Assembly (NCBI GenBank): GCA_934617065.1 | Contig: CAKTTY010000002.1 | Location: forward strand, 62,001-126,000 | Direction of reading: 5' to 3' | Source of the DNA: an uncultured Eggerthellaceae bacterium | GTDB taxonomy: Bacteria > Actinomycetota > Coriobacteriia > Coriobacteriales > Eggerthellaceae | Length of the DNA: 64,000 nt | Part shown: piece after piece, positions 33,401-41,545 of the stretch | How positions within the stretch are numbered: the first letter of the stretch is position 1 | Layout of the letters: every line of letters begins with the position of its first letter | The notes under the pieces: generated by a model | What the model was told of the DNA's origin: nothing | Database searches by the model: none | The model's input: only the letters and a program-made list of their open reading frames with translations | Made by a program: the position numbers and the translations under genes

Positions 33401-34972
33401 GAACACCGTGCAGCGGCTTCCCAAATCGGCAGGCGCGTTCGACTCGAAGGCAGCGCCAGCAATGCTTTTGGTGGGGATGTTCAACGTGGATGCGAAGCTT
33501 TCGAGGAACGATCCGCAGCCGGAAGAGCATGCCTCGTTTACTACGACATTGGTGATAACGCCGTTGTCGATCCAGATCGCCTTCATGTCTTGTCCGCCAA
33601 TATCCAAGATGAATGAAGCATTGGGGTCGAATTGCTGAACCGCGCGCGAATGGGCAACCGTTTCAACGGTGTGGCAATCGGCGCCGAGGGCGTTGGCAAA
33701 CAGCATTTCGCCGTAGCCGGTGGTGCCGCATCCTGCAACTTCAAGCTCGCAGCCTGCGTCTTGGTATCGCTTGTGCAAGGCGCGCAGTGCCTCTACGGCA
33801 ACATTAATGGGTTCGCCCTCATTGGAGGCGTAGAACGAATCGACAAGTTCGCCCTCTTCGTTGAGCAGGGCGAACTTCGTGGTGGTTGACCCGCAGTCAA
33901 CGCCAAGGTATACGCGGAGTGTTTCAGGAAGGTTCCCCTGCTCAAGTGCGGTTTTTGCTTGGGGCAGCTGGTGGCGTTCACTGAAGGCGGCACGCTCTGC
34001 GTCGGTTTCAAAGAAAGGCTTGCCGGCATAGGCGCTTTGCGACGCGGCGCTGCCTGCTGCATCGTCTATGACCACGATATGGGCTTCTTCAAGCGTTTTG
34101 ATTGCCTGGGAAGGAATAAGCTGCGCCTGGCGGTCGGCGAAGAGCTCTTCCAGGGCAAGTGCCGCACCCACTGCAACGATGGTTTCGGGGTGGTTGGGAA
34201 TGATGATGTCTTTTCTGCCCAGCTCAAGGCGTTCAGCGAAAACAGCGATTAGGCGCGGGTTGAAGGTGAGCGGCCCGCCCTCGAACACAACAGGGGCCTC
34301 GATTTCCAGGCCCTGAGCTAAGCCGCCGATGGTCTGTTTGGCGATAGCGTGAAACGACGAAAGGGCGATATCGGCCTTCGGCACGCCCTGGTTGAGCAGG
34401 GGCTGGATATCGGTTTTCGCGTATACACCGCAGCGACCGGAAACGTTGTGGACGGCTTCGCCCTGTTGAGCGAGGTCGTTGAACTGTTCGGTGGGCACTT
34501 TAAGAAGTGTGGCAATTTCGTCGACAAAGGCACCCGTGCCGCCCGCGCAGCTTCCGTTCATGCGCATATCGGCAACCGAAAGGCGGTTTGCCTCTTTGTC
34601 GTATTTGAAGAAGATCATTTTCGCATCTTGTCCGCCAAGTTCGATGGCGGTGCGTGCGGTGGGGTAATGTGCGCCCACTGCAAGAGAATTGGCTACGACC
34701 TCCTGCACATAGGGCAGGTCCAGGGCTTCTGCCAGGGCTGCGCCTCCCGAACCGCACAGGGCGGCGCGCATGGGAATGCCCCCAAACTGCTGGTCCAATT
34801 CGGCAAGCAAGCCCTTCAAGCAGTTTGCCTGTTGGGCATGATGGCGCACATAGCGGCGCATAAGCACTTTATGAGACGCTACGTCCATAACGGCGATTTT
34901 CGCTGTTGTGGATCCAACGTCTATACCTACAAGGAGTTGCGACGGTTGTTTGTTCTGCACAGATGAAGCCAC
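30407..34972 (-). CDS. Fused CoA-enzyme activase: two BcrAD ATPases, DUF2229 and HGD-like module
   Basis: 1521 aa, GTG start at 34972. ATPase 1 spans about 14-285 (DVGSTTAK, ELGGQDAK, GSCAGGTG). ATPase 2 spans about 354-615 (DCGSTTTK, DIGGQDMK, SSGCGSF). A cysteine motif CPFCSNRCNRTR lies near 644. DUF2229 begins at LGIPRVLFFW (about 726). A Cys-rich insert lies at 1069-1084, and the HGD-D-like region spans about 1120-1515 (GEYLLNFHPGANHD, FGCLPNHVVGRG). The family is linked to ATP-driven electron injection into 2-hydroxyacyl-CoA dehydratases. The same modules occur as three separate genes at 18.5-21.7 kb. TetR follows downstream. The target enzyme is not in the window. Confidence 0.9.
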   Translation of the reverse strand: MASSVQNKQPSQLLVGIDVGSTTAKIAVMDVASHKVLMRRYVRHHAQQANCLKGLLAELDQQFGGIPMRAALCGSGGAALAEALDLPYVQEVVANSLAVGAHYPTARTAIELGGQDAKMIFFKYDKEANRLSVADMRMNGSCAGGTGAFVDEIATLLKVPTEQFNDLAQQGEAVHNVSGRCGVYAKTDIQPLLNQGVPKADIALSSFHAIAKQTIGGLAQGLEIEAPVVFEGGPLTFNPRLIAVFAERLELGRKDIIIPNHPETIVAVGAALALEELFADRQAQLIPSQAIKTLEEAHIVVIDDAAGSAASQSAYAGKPFFETDAERAAFSERHQLPQAKTALEQGNLPETLRVYLGVDCGSTTTKFALLNEEGELVDSFYASNEGEPINVAVEALRALHKRYQDAGCELEVAGCGTTGYGEMLFANALGADCHTVETVAHSRAVQQFDPNASFILDIGGQDMKAIWIDNGVITNVVVNEACSSGCGSFLESFASTLNIPTKSIAGAAFESNAPADLGSRCTVFMNSSIVTEQKNGKNPNDIMAGLCRSIIENVFTKVIRVSNLEKLGNHIVVQGGTFLNDAVLRAFEQYVGQEVTRAPYPGLMGAIGVALIARENEQASHASTFIGWDALESFSYSQETNLICPFCSNRCNRTRITFSNGTSWITGNRCTKGEVVGELSDAKVREQVREANRTMESVPNLYNEREQLLFKDWPCTPVVPSQGITLGIPRVLFFWDSMPFWKTLLQALGFTVKLSHKSTRAIYENGLSAVTSDTVCFPAKLVHGHLRDLHKQGVDRIFMPIVTTVPSENTSKDSQSMCAVVKGYALVVQNSDNPSRRWDIPFDNPMFHWFTEEDCTDQLVKYFKETFQIPEKATMAALEQARNAQASFGAALQQRGAEVLAQARNEGTYTVVLAGRPYHNDDLVNHELPTLFTEHGIPVITADSVPGATQVPLQNSLIDIANNFHARMLSTATLAAQSPNMEYVQIVSFGCGHDAYLSDEIIRLMKEISDKTPLVLKVDESDIRGPLGIRVRSFIETVNERREKEKAAASAQAAPAIDADPQNSSETPCCGSTQSCEPSQCAACTAAFERKIDEALARATGEKLADPYPQKFTKEDAATKTVLVPNTSHAFSQLMAAAFANQGLNTVSLPIGRERAIYLGKRYVHNDICFPAQIVIGEALAALESGEYDPDKVAIATGKYIGDCRLTHYAALLRKALDDAGYPQVPIITNDAEDAHNVHPGFKMSLKTAMQIAFGLPMIDALEELLRKIRPYELESGSADAAFDKSIDAVIGGLRQGGIGGMKRGFKKAIASMLSVQYDRSKPRPTVLIVGEYLLNFHPGANHDMELYLENNGLEIIEARMTDVIRKTYFYQRSQQREYKVHRPLPIKLNNSISDAFFKLAHDVTDKIAKAHPLYTPPCRMPELVQASDPIIHHTFDAGEGVLIPAEILHHAKQGCRAFVILQPFGCLPNHVVGRGISKRLKELYPDAQILPLDFDPDVSFANIENRLQMLIMNARKPRTS

Positions 34973-35279
34973 GATAATAAAAACTTCTTTCTAATTAAAA
35001 CGACCCTGTCGAGCAGGGCATAGTTAGTTTACCCAACAAAGTGTTCAATAAAAATAGACATTTAAGCTAACTCCATTTATTTTTCGTTGTTGTGGATTTA
35101 GTCCGATCGGCTGTACGGCTGAGACCCTGGGAGGCACCTGCTGTGGGGATTGAGCGGGGGAGCTCTCCTCTCTTGTGCCTTGAGTGTCCCGTTTCCTTGA
35201 AACACGTTCAAGCTGCTGAAAAGCCGATATAATAGATAACAGGGACTACAAACTACCTAGCTGAAACGGAGGGGTCATC
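34973..35279. other. Divergent promoter region between activase and phasin-like gene
   Basis: AT-rich. The activase side has a small CCCTG/CAGGG hairpin (35005-35019). It also has an inverted repeat GTTAGTTTA (35023-35031) / TAAGCTAAC (35063-35071), a possible regulator site, which brackets a minus-strand TTGAAC (35043-35048). The phasin side has a TATAAT (35228-35233) about 47 bp before the ATG. No gene seen. Confidence 0.45.
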
Positions 35280-35618
35280 ATGGCTACTGAATTCGAAAAG
35301 GGTTTCCGCGATATTTTCCTGGCAGGCGTTGGCGCTATGGCCATCACTGGCGAAAAGGCGAAGGAAGTGCTCGATACCCTTATTGAAAAGGGCGGCGTTA
35401 CGGTTGAGCAGGGCAAGGACATCAACCGCGAGTTGCAGCATAAGGCAAATGAGACCGTTGCGAAGGTCCGCGAGGAGAGCATTGCCGCTGCGATGAAAAC
35501 CATGAGCGCCGAAGAGCGTGCCGAATTTGCTGCAACTGTTGCCAAGCTTGCCGCAGAGCCTGCTGCCGAAGAGGCCGAGAAAGCCGAAGAGGCGCCTGCA
35601 GAGGAAAAGGCCGAATAA
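35280..35618 (+). CDS. Phasin-like small helical protein
   Basis: 112 aa, GGAGGGG upstream of ATG 35280. The N-terminal part (FEKGFRDIFLAGVGAMAITGEKAKEVLDTLIEKGGVTVEQGKDINREL) matches the PhaF/phasin-like small proteins often annotated beside AarF kinases. The C-terminus is Ala/Glu/Lys-rich and probably coiled. A strong terminator follows. The next gene is the UbiB-type kinase, 204 bp on and in the same direction. No PHA synthase is present, so a role in lipid-surface binding or in assisting the kinase is possible; function is not established. Confidence 0.75.
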   Translation: MATEFEKGFRDIFLAGVGAMAITGEKAKEVLDTLIEKGGVTVEQGKDINRELQHKANETVAKVREESIAAAMKTMSAEERAEFAATVAKLAAEPAAEEAEKAEEAPAEEKAE

Positions 35619-35632
35619 CCCCGCATGCTCAG

Positions 35633-35667
35633 AACGTGGCAGGGCGCTCCTGCCACGTTCTTTTTTA
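35633..35667 (+). terminator. Intrinsic terminator after the phasin-like gene
   Basis: Stem AACGTGGCAGG (35633-35643) / CCTGCCACGTT (35649-35659), then CTTTTTTAT. Confidence 0.93.
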
Positions 35668-35821
35668 TATAGGGAAGAGACTTCCGGTCTATTTGGTCGG
35701 TAGGGCGTTCTGGAAGCAATGTGCAAAGGCAGCCGTCTTTGCGGTTGCTTGTTTCGTCCCTATAGCGCAAAACACGTCCACCTGTTTGTTTCGATGCTGG
35801 TTGGTCCATTAGAGGAATTTC

Positions 35822-37474
35822 ATGAACGAAAACACCTTGCTCAAACATTTTTTCGAAAACGGTACCGAATTCGATCCCGATAAACAGTTTGATCTAAGCC
35901 ATAAGGTCCGCACGCGTCGTATACGCGAAATTGTGCTGCTTATGCGCAAGCATCACGTTATGGACGGTCTTTCGCCTACGGAGTTGCGTGACATCCTTGT
36001 CGATCTGGGGCCAAGCTTCATCAAAATAGGCCAAATGCTTTCCCTTCGTTCGGAGATTTTGCCGCAGGTGTATTGCGATGCGCTTTCCGATCTGCAGATG
36101 GATTGCGACCCTATGCCGTTCGATGAAACGGTAGCGGTGCTTCGGGGCATTTATGGCGATAAGTTCGACTCGATATTCAAAGAAATAGATCCGAAGCCGT
36201 TGGGCAGCGCCTCTATGGCGCAGGTTCACCGTGCGGTTTTGACGAACGGTGACGAAGTGGCTGTTAAAGTGCAGCGTCCTGGCGTGCGCACCACCATGGC
36301 CCAGGACATCGATGTGATGCGTGCAGTCGCCAAGCAGGCGTCGCGTTTCATGAAAGATAATCAGATGCTCAATCTGCGCGATGTGGTGGAGGAGCTGTGG
36401 GTTACGTTCCTGGAGGAAACCGACTTCTTGAAAGAAGCGCGCAACTTGGAAGAGTTTGCGCTGCTCAACAAAGACGTGGTGTATATTTCCTGCCCAAAGC
36501 CCTATATGGACTATTGCACCGAAGAAGTCCTGGTCATGGAATACGTTGATGGCATTTCCATTCGCGATACAAAGCGTCTGCTTGAAAATGGCTACGACCT
36601 GGAAGAAATCGGCGTAAAGGTTATGGACAATTACGCCACGCAAATTATGGAGCATGGCTTCTTCCATGCTGACCCTCATCCGGGAAATATCCTGGTTAAG
36701 GACGGCAAGGTGATCTACATCGACTTGGGCATCATGGGGCGCCTTTCGCCGCGTGATCGTGGGGGTTTCAGGCGGATTGTTGAAGCGGTAGGGTCCAAAA
36801 ACTCCGCTGAATTGAAAGACGCCCTCATCGCGTTTTCCGTAGCGCACGATATGAACGCCATCGATCATCCGCGCTTCTTGGCGGAGCTCGATAACGTTTT
36901 GGAAAGCTACGCTTCAACCGACGTTGTCGATATTGATATCGGTGCTTTGCTGGGTGACATTATGGTGCTTACGCGCCAGTGCAAGGTTACCCTGCCCGCT
37001 TCGGTTACCGCTGTTTCGCGTGGCATCATTACCATGGAAGGCTCGCTGCAAGATTGTCTGGCAAATGCCAATATCGTCGACATCATCAATGGGCATCTTC
37101 AACGCTCTAAAAACATCAAGACGGAGATTGAGAATCAAACAAAGGATTTGCTGATTTCGCTGAATTCGGCAACCCATAGTCTAATCAAGGCGGCCGAGTA
37201 CTCGGGAGACACGCTTCACATGCTTTCGCGCGGTCAACTGAAAGTGAATATGGAAATGCTCAGTTCTCCCGAGCCGCTGTATAAGGTCGGGCGCATCATG
37301 AACCGCCTTGCTATAAGTTTTGTTATTGCTGGATTGCTGGTAAGCGGCAGCCTTATCATTGCGGTGGATATGCCGCGCTTGTTTGGGATGCCCGTCCTTT
37401 CTCTTGTCGAGTATGTTTCTGCGTTCGTCCTTTCGGTTTGGCTTGTGTGGGACATGTTCCGCAGAACAAGATAG
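35822..37474 (+). CDS. AarF/UbiB/ABC1-family protein kinase-like protein
   Basis: 550 aa, typical length. The KxGQ motif is in LGPSFIKIGQMLSLRSEILP. The Ala-rich loop is PLGSASMAQVHRA, the lysine VAVKVQRPG, the catalytic-type HADPHPGNILV and the metal-binding YIDLGIMGRL. Two C-terminal transmembrane helices (about 490-545) anchor it in the membrane. UbiB proteins are atypical ATPases that support isoprenoid-quinone metabolism; in an anaerobe this would concern menaquinone or another lipid. GAGGAA lies upstream of ATG 35822. It follows the phasin-like gene behind a terminator, so it has its own promoter or relies on read-through. Confidence 0.93.
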   Translation: MNENTLLKHFFENGTEFDPDKQFDLSHKVRTRRIREIVLLMRKHHVMDGLSPTELRDILVDLGPSFIKIGQMLSLRSEILPQVYCDALSDLQMDCDPMPFDETVAVLRGIYGDKFDSIFKEIDPKPLGSASMAQVHRAVLTNGDEVAVKVQRPGVRTTMAQDIDVMRAVAKQASRFMKDNQMLNLRDVVEELWVTFLEETDFLKEARNLEEFALLNKDVVYISCPKPYMDYCTEEVLVMEYVDGISIRDTKRLLENGYDLEEIGVKVMDNYATQIMEHGFFHADPHPGNILVKDGKVIYIDLGIMGRLSPRDRGGFRRIVEAVGSKNSAELKDALIAFSVAHDMNAIDHPRFLAELDNVLESYASTDVVDIDIGALLGDIMVLTRQCKVTLPASVTAVSRGIITMEGSLQDCLANANIVDIINGHLQRSKNIKTEIENQTKDLLISLNSATHSLIKAAEYSGDTLHMLSRGQLKVNMEMLSSPEPLYKVGRIMNRLAISFVIAGLLVSGSLIIAVDMPRLFGMPVLSLVEYVSAFVLSVWLVWDMFRRTR

Positions 37475-37694
37475 AGTTGTTCGAATCTCATTTTGGCTGT
37501 GTGGGTTATTGGTTGATGCGGCAGGTTCGATTACCTGAATTTGCTAACGAATGGACTGCTGGGCGCTTACGGCATTGCCTCGGGTAGCCTAATCTCATCT
37601 TTGCGCTAGCGGATTGACATTGCCCTGTAACGTTGTCGGTGGGGTAGCTCGGGTACAATGCTATCAATGTTTATGCCTACGAAAGGGGCTTTTG

Positions 37695-38426
37695 ATGAAT
37701 CCTGACTCTCGTGTTGTTCGGGGAGTAAGTATCGCAGCTATCGTTTTGTCTGCTTTGGGTATTTTGGGCGGCTTGGTGGTGGCCTTGTTCATGGGGATCG
37801 CTTCGACTTCCTTGAATGATCCCGCTGTGGTTAATGCTCTTATCTCGGAGTTGGAATCATCAAGCACCTCTTCGGCGTTTGATGGCTCTTCGTCGTATTC
37901 GTCATACGATTATTCCGGCATGACCCAGGATGAAGCCATGGCCGTGGCTTCCGCCAGCATTTTCCTAATGGTGGGTTTGAGCTTGGGATATGTGCTGTGC
38001 AAGGTTGTCTGCCTGGTTGCGGGCATCATTGCCTTGCGCAACTGCAACAACCCCGCTAAATTGGGCGGCGCCTTCGGCTGGTCTATCGCCGCTGCTATTG
38101 TGAGCTTTTTGGTTGGTGGCATGATCTCTACGGTGCTGTTCATCGTTTCGGCGGTGTTCGTCAGTCGCGTTCGTAGAGCCTATGCAGCTGTACCAATGGG
38201 GGCCTATGGTTACCAGCAGCCTCAGCAGTACCAGCAGGGGTTGCAGGTTCCGCAGCAGCCTACGAATCAGCAGGTGCCTCCGCAACCGCAGCAGCCGACG
38301 CAGGGTCAGCCCTCAGCCGCCCCTCAAGTTCCGGCAGCCCCGCAGCCCCCAGCTGCGCCTCAAGCTCCAGCAGCCCAACAGCCTTCTGACCAAAACAATC
38401 AGGGCGAAGACTCCAAGCAGCAATAA
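37695..38426 (+). CDS. Membrane protein with Pro/Gln-rich cytoplasmic tail
   Basis: 243 aa. ATG 37695 is preceded by GAAAGGGG; the frame is open upstream but lacks a credible start. Three or four membrane segments: about 10-35, a Ser/Tyr-rich loop, then about 95-125 and 135-160. The final 75 residues are a Pro/Gln/Ala repeat (QQPQQYQQG, PQPQQPTQGQP, PAAPQPPAAPQAPAAQQ) of low complexity. The layout resembles DUF4190-like or interaction-tail membrane proteins. No specific function recognised. It stands alone, with a bidirectional terminator after it. Confidence 0.75.
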   Translation: MNPDSRVVRGVSIAAIVLSALGILGGLVVALFMGIASTSLNDPAVVNALISELESSSTSSAFDGSSSYSSYDYSGMTQDEAMAVASASIFLMVGLSLGYVLCKVVCLVAGIIALRNCNNPAKLGGAFGWSIAAAIVSFLVGGMISTVLFIVSAVFVSRVRRAYAAVPMGAYGYQQPQQYQQGLQVPQQPTNQQVPPQPQQPTQGQPSAAPQVPAAPQPPAAPQAPAAQQPSDQNNQGEDSKQQ

Positions 38427-38441
38427 TCTTGAGCACTAAAA

Positions 38442-38470
38442 AAGCGCCGGCATCAAGCCGGCGCTTTTGT
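38442..38470. terminator. Bidirectional intrinsic terminator
   Basis: Stem AAGCGCCGGC (38442-38451) / GCCGGCGCTT (38457-38466) with T runs on both sides (TTTTGTTTT on plus, TTTTTTAG on minus). It separates convergent genes. Confidence 0.93.
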
Positions 38471-38502
38471 TTTGCTTTCGCTTCGATCGCTTTCGGGGCT
38501 TA

Positions 38503-39618
38503 TTACTTCCAAACCTCTTCAGCAACGTTTTTAATGAGGGCGATCTTTTTCCACTGATCCTCAGGCTCAATGATATTGCCCTCTTCGGTGGACGAAAAGC
38601 CGCACTGGGGGCTGATGCAGAGGTTGCGCAGCGGAACGTACTTGGCAGCCTCTTCAATGCGATGCTTCAGATCGGTTGGGTCTTCCAGGGCGCCATCCTT
38701 GGAGGTAACCAGACCGAGGACTACTTTCTGATCTGCGATGTGGTGCAATGGACCAAAATCGCCTGCGCGCTCCGAGTCGTACTCGAGGAAGAAGCCGTCA
38801 ACCTTCAAATTGGGGAATAGGATAGGTGCTACGGGGTCGTATCCACCAGAAGAGAACCAAGTGGAACGGAAGTTGCCGCGGCAGATGTGAATGGTGACGG
38901 CCAGATCTTCGGGCTTGTCGCGCAAGGCCTCGTTAATCAGGTTAACGTAGTCGCGCTCCAGCTTGTCCAGGTCGAAGCCGCGTGCTTCATAAGCAGCGCG
39001 CTTGTTCGGGTCGCACAGCTCGCCCCAGGAAGTGTCGTCGAACTGCAAGTAGCGGCAGCCTGCATCGTAGAATGCCTGGACTGCCTTGCGGTACGCGGCG
39101 GCAATATCGGCAAACAAGAGCTCTTCGTTGTTTTCGTAACGAGCGATGGGCGTGTAATTCTCTTCGCGCACGCAGCAAATGAGGTGAAGCATGGTGGGGG
39201 AAGGGATGGTTTGTTTGACCAGCGTGCCGCCTGCAACGCTGTTGGTGAAGGCAAAGTGCTTCAGGAAGGGATGCTCGCCAAAGTCGACCTTGTCGGTAAT
39301 GACGACGGTCTTCGATTTCGGCTGATGACCCTTGAAGTGAACCGACCAATGCTCCGCCCCTGCCTCTTCGCAGCCAAGAAGCTCGGTGAGGAAGTCCAAG
39401 TGCCACATGGAGCGACGGAACTCGCCATCGGTTACCGCATGAAGACCGGCTGCTTTTTGCTGAGCCACCAATTCCTCGATAGCTTCGTTCTCGACGGCCT
39501 CGAGCTCGTCATGAGAAATGGCGCCTTCAGCGAATTGGGCGCGTGCGGTCTTGAGCTTTTCGGGGCGCAGGAAGCTGCCTACGATGTCGTAATGAAACGG
39601 TGCAGCAGTATCGGACAT
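38503..39618 (-). CDS. Cobalamin-independent methionine synthase-like protein (YxjG/MetE C-terminal family)
   Basis: 371 aa, the size of single-domain MetE C-terminal homologues such as YxjG/YxjH. The N-terminus has FHYDIVGSFLRPEKLK, with GEFRR for substrate. Zinc-type ligands are seen at VTIHICRGN (His and Cys), the glutamate of FFLEYDSERAG and ISPQCGFSS (Cys). It probably methylates homocysteine, although the physiological methyl donor of such short homologues is unsettled. AAGGAG lies upstream of the ATG. Three CTATAA elements sit in the promoter region. The window thus carries both a B12-dependent and a B12-independent-type synthase. Confidence 0.88.
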   Translation of the reverse strand: MSDTAAPFHYDIVGSFLRPEKLKTARAQFAEGAISHDELEAVENEAIEELVAQQKAAGLHAVTDGEFRRSMWHLDFLTELLGCEEAGAEHWSVHFKGHQPKSKTVVITDKVDFGEHPFLKHFAFTNSVAGGTLVKQTIPSPTMLHLICCVREENYTPIARYENNEELLFADIAAAYRKAVQAFYDAGCRYLQFDDTSWGELCDPNKRAAYEARGFDLDKLERDYVNLINEALRDKPEDLAVTIHICRGNFRSTWFSSGGYDPVAPILFPNLKVDGFFLEYDSERAGDFGPLHHIADQKVVLGLVTSKDGALEDPTDLKHRIEEAAKYVPLRNLCISPQCGFSSTEEGNIIEPEDQWKKIALIKNVAEEVWK

Positions 39619-39707
39619 AGGGGTTTCTCCTTCAAGTTAGCTAGGCATAACTGCCGTATTTACATGGGGTTTCGGGGCGAATCTGGTGGCGCCCTTTGCA
39701 CTTCATC

Positions 39708-39765
39708 GATTATAGGGGTGCTGTACCTTGCGTGGTTATAGGCATTGTTTCTAGCGAGTTATAGG
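39708..39765 (-). promoter_or_regulatory. yxjG-type promoter region with three CCTATAA repeats
   Basis: On the minus strand CCTATAA occurs at 39759-39765, 39736-39742 and 39710-39716 (spacings 23 and 26). The last forms a perfect TATAAT -10 (39708-39713). The outer copies may be operator half-sites or overlapping promoters. Confidence 0.45.
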
Positions 39766-39835
39766 CGCTCGAGGGGGCGTGACGCGGGCTTCAATTTGGC
39801 GCTATCGGTTATTGGCGATATCCATGCCAAAAAAT

Positions 39836-39860
39836 GAGCCCCTTCGATGGGAAGGGGCTC
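39836..39860 (-). terminator. Intrinsic terminator of metY
   Basis: Stem GAGCCCCTTC / GAAGGGGCTC (39836-39845, 39851-39860), followed on the minus strand by ATTTTTTGG. Confidence 0.9.
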
Positions 39861-39892
39861 GGCCTTGGGGAAGGTATGTTGGTGCAATGGGG

Positions 39893-41200
39893 CTAGTCGA
39901 GTTTTGCGAAAGCCTGCTCGAGGTCCCAAATGATGTCGTCGGCGTTTTCGGTGCCGATGGAAAGGCGGATAGTGGAAGGCGTGATGCCCTGATCGGCCAG
40001 TTCAGCTTCGGTGAGCTGGGAGTGCGTGGTAGAGGCAGGGTGGATTACGAGGCTCTTAACGTCTGCCACGTTTGCCAGCAAGGAAAAGATCTGAAGGTTG
40101 TCGATGAACTTCCAAGCTGCTTCCTTGCCGCCTTCGATTTCGAACGTGAAGATGGAAGCTCCTCCGTTGGGGAAGTACTTCTGGTACAGCTCGTGGTCGG
40201 GATGGTCGGGCAAGCTGGGATGGTTTACCTTGGCAACATGGGGGTTGTTCAGGAGGTATTCCACAACCTTCTTGGTGTTTTCCACGTGGCGATCTACGCG
40301 CAGCGAAAGCGTTTCAGTGCCCTGCAGAAGGATCCATGCATTGAAGGGGGAAATGCAGGGGCCTTCGTCACGCAGCAAGATGGCGCGAATGTAGGTTACG
40401 AAGGCAGCAGGACCTACGGCATCCGCGAAAGAAACGCCGTGATAGCTGGGGTTGGGAGCGGCGATGGGGGCGTACTTGCCGCTTGCCTTCCAGTCGAAGT
40501 TGCCACCGTCGACGATTACGCCGCCGAGGGAAGATCCATGGCCGCCGATGAACTTCGTTGCGGAGTGAACAACGATGTTAGCGCCATGCTCAAGTGGGCG
40601 GAACAGGTAGGGAGTACCGAAGGTATTGTCAACTACAACGGGCAAGCCGTGCTTCTTGGCGATTTCGGAAATGGCATCGATGTTGGGGATATCGGAATTG
40701 GGGTTGCCCAGCGTTTCGAGGTAGATGGCTTTGGTGTTCTCCTTGATGGCGCCTTCAACCTCTGCGAGATTGTGGGCGTCGACAAAGGTGGTCTCAACGC
40801 CGAATTGGGAAATGGTGTGCTCCAGGAAGTTGAAAGAGCCGCCGTAGATGGTCTTCTGCGCCACGATGTGGTCGCCTGCCTGGGCGAGCGCCTGAATGGT
40901 AAGGGTGATGGCTGCAGCGCCGGATGCTACTGCCAGGCCGGCAACGCCGCCTTCAAGGGCAGCGATGCGATCTTCGAAGACGCCCTGGGTGGAATTGGTG
41001 AGGCGACCGTAGATGTTGCCTGCGTCCGCCAGGCCAAAGCGGTCGGCAGCATGCTGGGAGTTGCGGAAAACGTAGCTGGTGGTTTGGTAGATCGGCACGG
41101 CGCGGGAATCGGAGGCGGGGTCTGCTTCTTCCTGGCCTACATGGAGTGCCAAGGTGTCGAACTGGAATTCATGATCGGGGTTGTTTACGAACTGGCTCAT
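39893..41200 (-). CDS. metY: O-acetylhomoserine sulfhydrylase (Cys/Met metabolism PLP enzyme)
   Basis: 435 aa, the length of MetY rather than the roughly 390 aa of MetB/MetC. Motifs are FDTLALHVGQEEADP, YQTTSYVF, IYGRLTNSTQGVFEDRIAALEGG, the PLP lysine in VVHSATKFIGGHG, VDNTFGTPYLFRP, and SIGTENADDIIWDL at the C-terminus. It forms homocysteine from O-acetylhomoserine and sulfide, feeding the methionine synthases. AAAGGAA precedes ATG 41200. It is monocistronic between its terminator and a 345-bp upstream region. Confidence 0.94.
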   Translation of the reverse strand: MSQFVNNPDHEFQFDTLALHVGQEEADPASDSRAVPIYQTTSYVFRNSQHAADRFGLADAGNIYGRLTNSTQGVFEDRIAALEGGVAGLAVASGAAAITLTIQALAQAGDHIVAQKTIYGGSFNFLEHTISQFGVETTFVDAHNLAEVEGAIKENTKAIYLETLGNPNSDIPNIDAISEIAKKHGLPVVVDNTFGTPYLFRPLEHGANIVVHSATKFIGGHGSSLGGVIVDGGNFDWKASGKYAPIAAPNPSYHGVSFADAVGPAAFVTYIRAILLRDEGPCISPFNAWILLQGTETLSLRVDRHVENTKKVVEYLLNNPHVAKVNHPSLPDHPDHELYQKYFPNGGASIFTFEIEGGKEAAWKFIDNLQIFSLLANVADVKSLVIHPASTTHSQLTEAELADQGITPSTIRLSIGTENADDIIWDLEQAFAKLD

Positions 41201-41545
41201 TGCGAGTTCCTTTCTGTATGGGGAAGCGTTTTTCGTCTGCGTGTTTGCTAGCAGAACGAAGTAAACAGCTTGAATTCCTGTGGGTCAATGGGAAAAGTAG
41301 GTTTTAGCCATCTGCATATCGGATAACAGGGATTAAGCGCTTTCTATAGCGGCTTTGACCTGGGGTAATAAAGAGAATTAAGAGGCTTTTCGGGTTGGTT
41401 TGGTCAATTGGAAGCAAGGTAGGAATGCAGTAAAAAGGCGTTTCGAAACACGGTTGAAACAATCGGATTGCCCTATCGCTTATAGCTCTCAACACCCATG
41501 AGTGCAGTTTGCTAACGCTAATAGTTCCAGTGATGGCTACTGCTG
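41201..41545. other. 345-bp region upstream of metY
   Basis: No gene and no SAM riboswitch core that I can recognise. TATAG-containing elements (41345, 41481) echo those upstream of the MetE-like gene. A minus-strand TTGACC (41285-41290) could be a -35 but lacks a good -10. AT-richer than its surroundings. Confidence 0.4.

Noticed and set aside
39619..39892. SAM riboswitch upstream of the methionine genes
   Set aside because: The region before the MetE-like gene, and the one before metY (41201-41545), lack the conserved SAM-I core and a leader terminator.
39779..41251. 490-codon plus-strand open frame opposite metY
   Set aside because: It is a shadow in the antisense frame of a clear PLP enzyme; no ribosome-binding site, motif or domain, and the Val/Gly-rich composition is typical of antisense frames in GC-rich genes.
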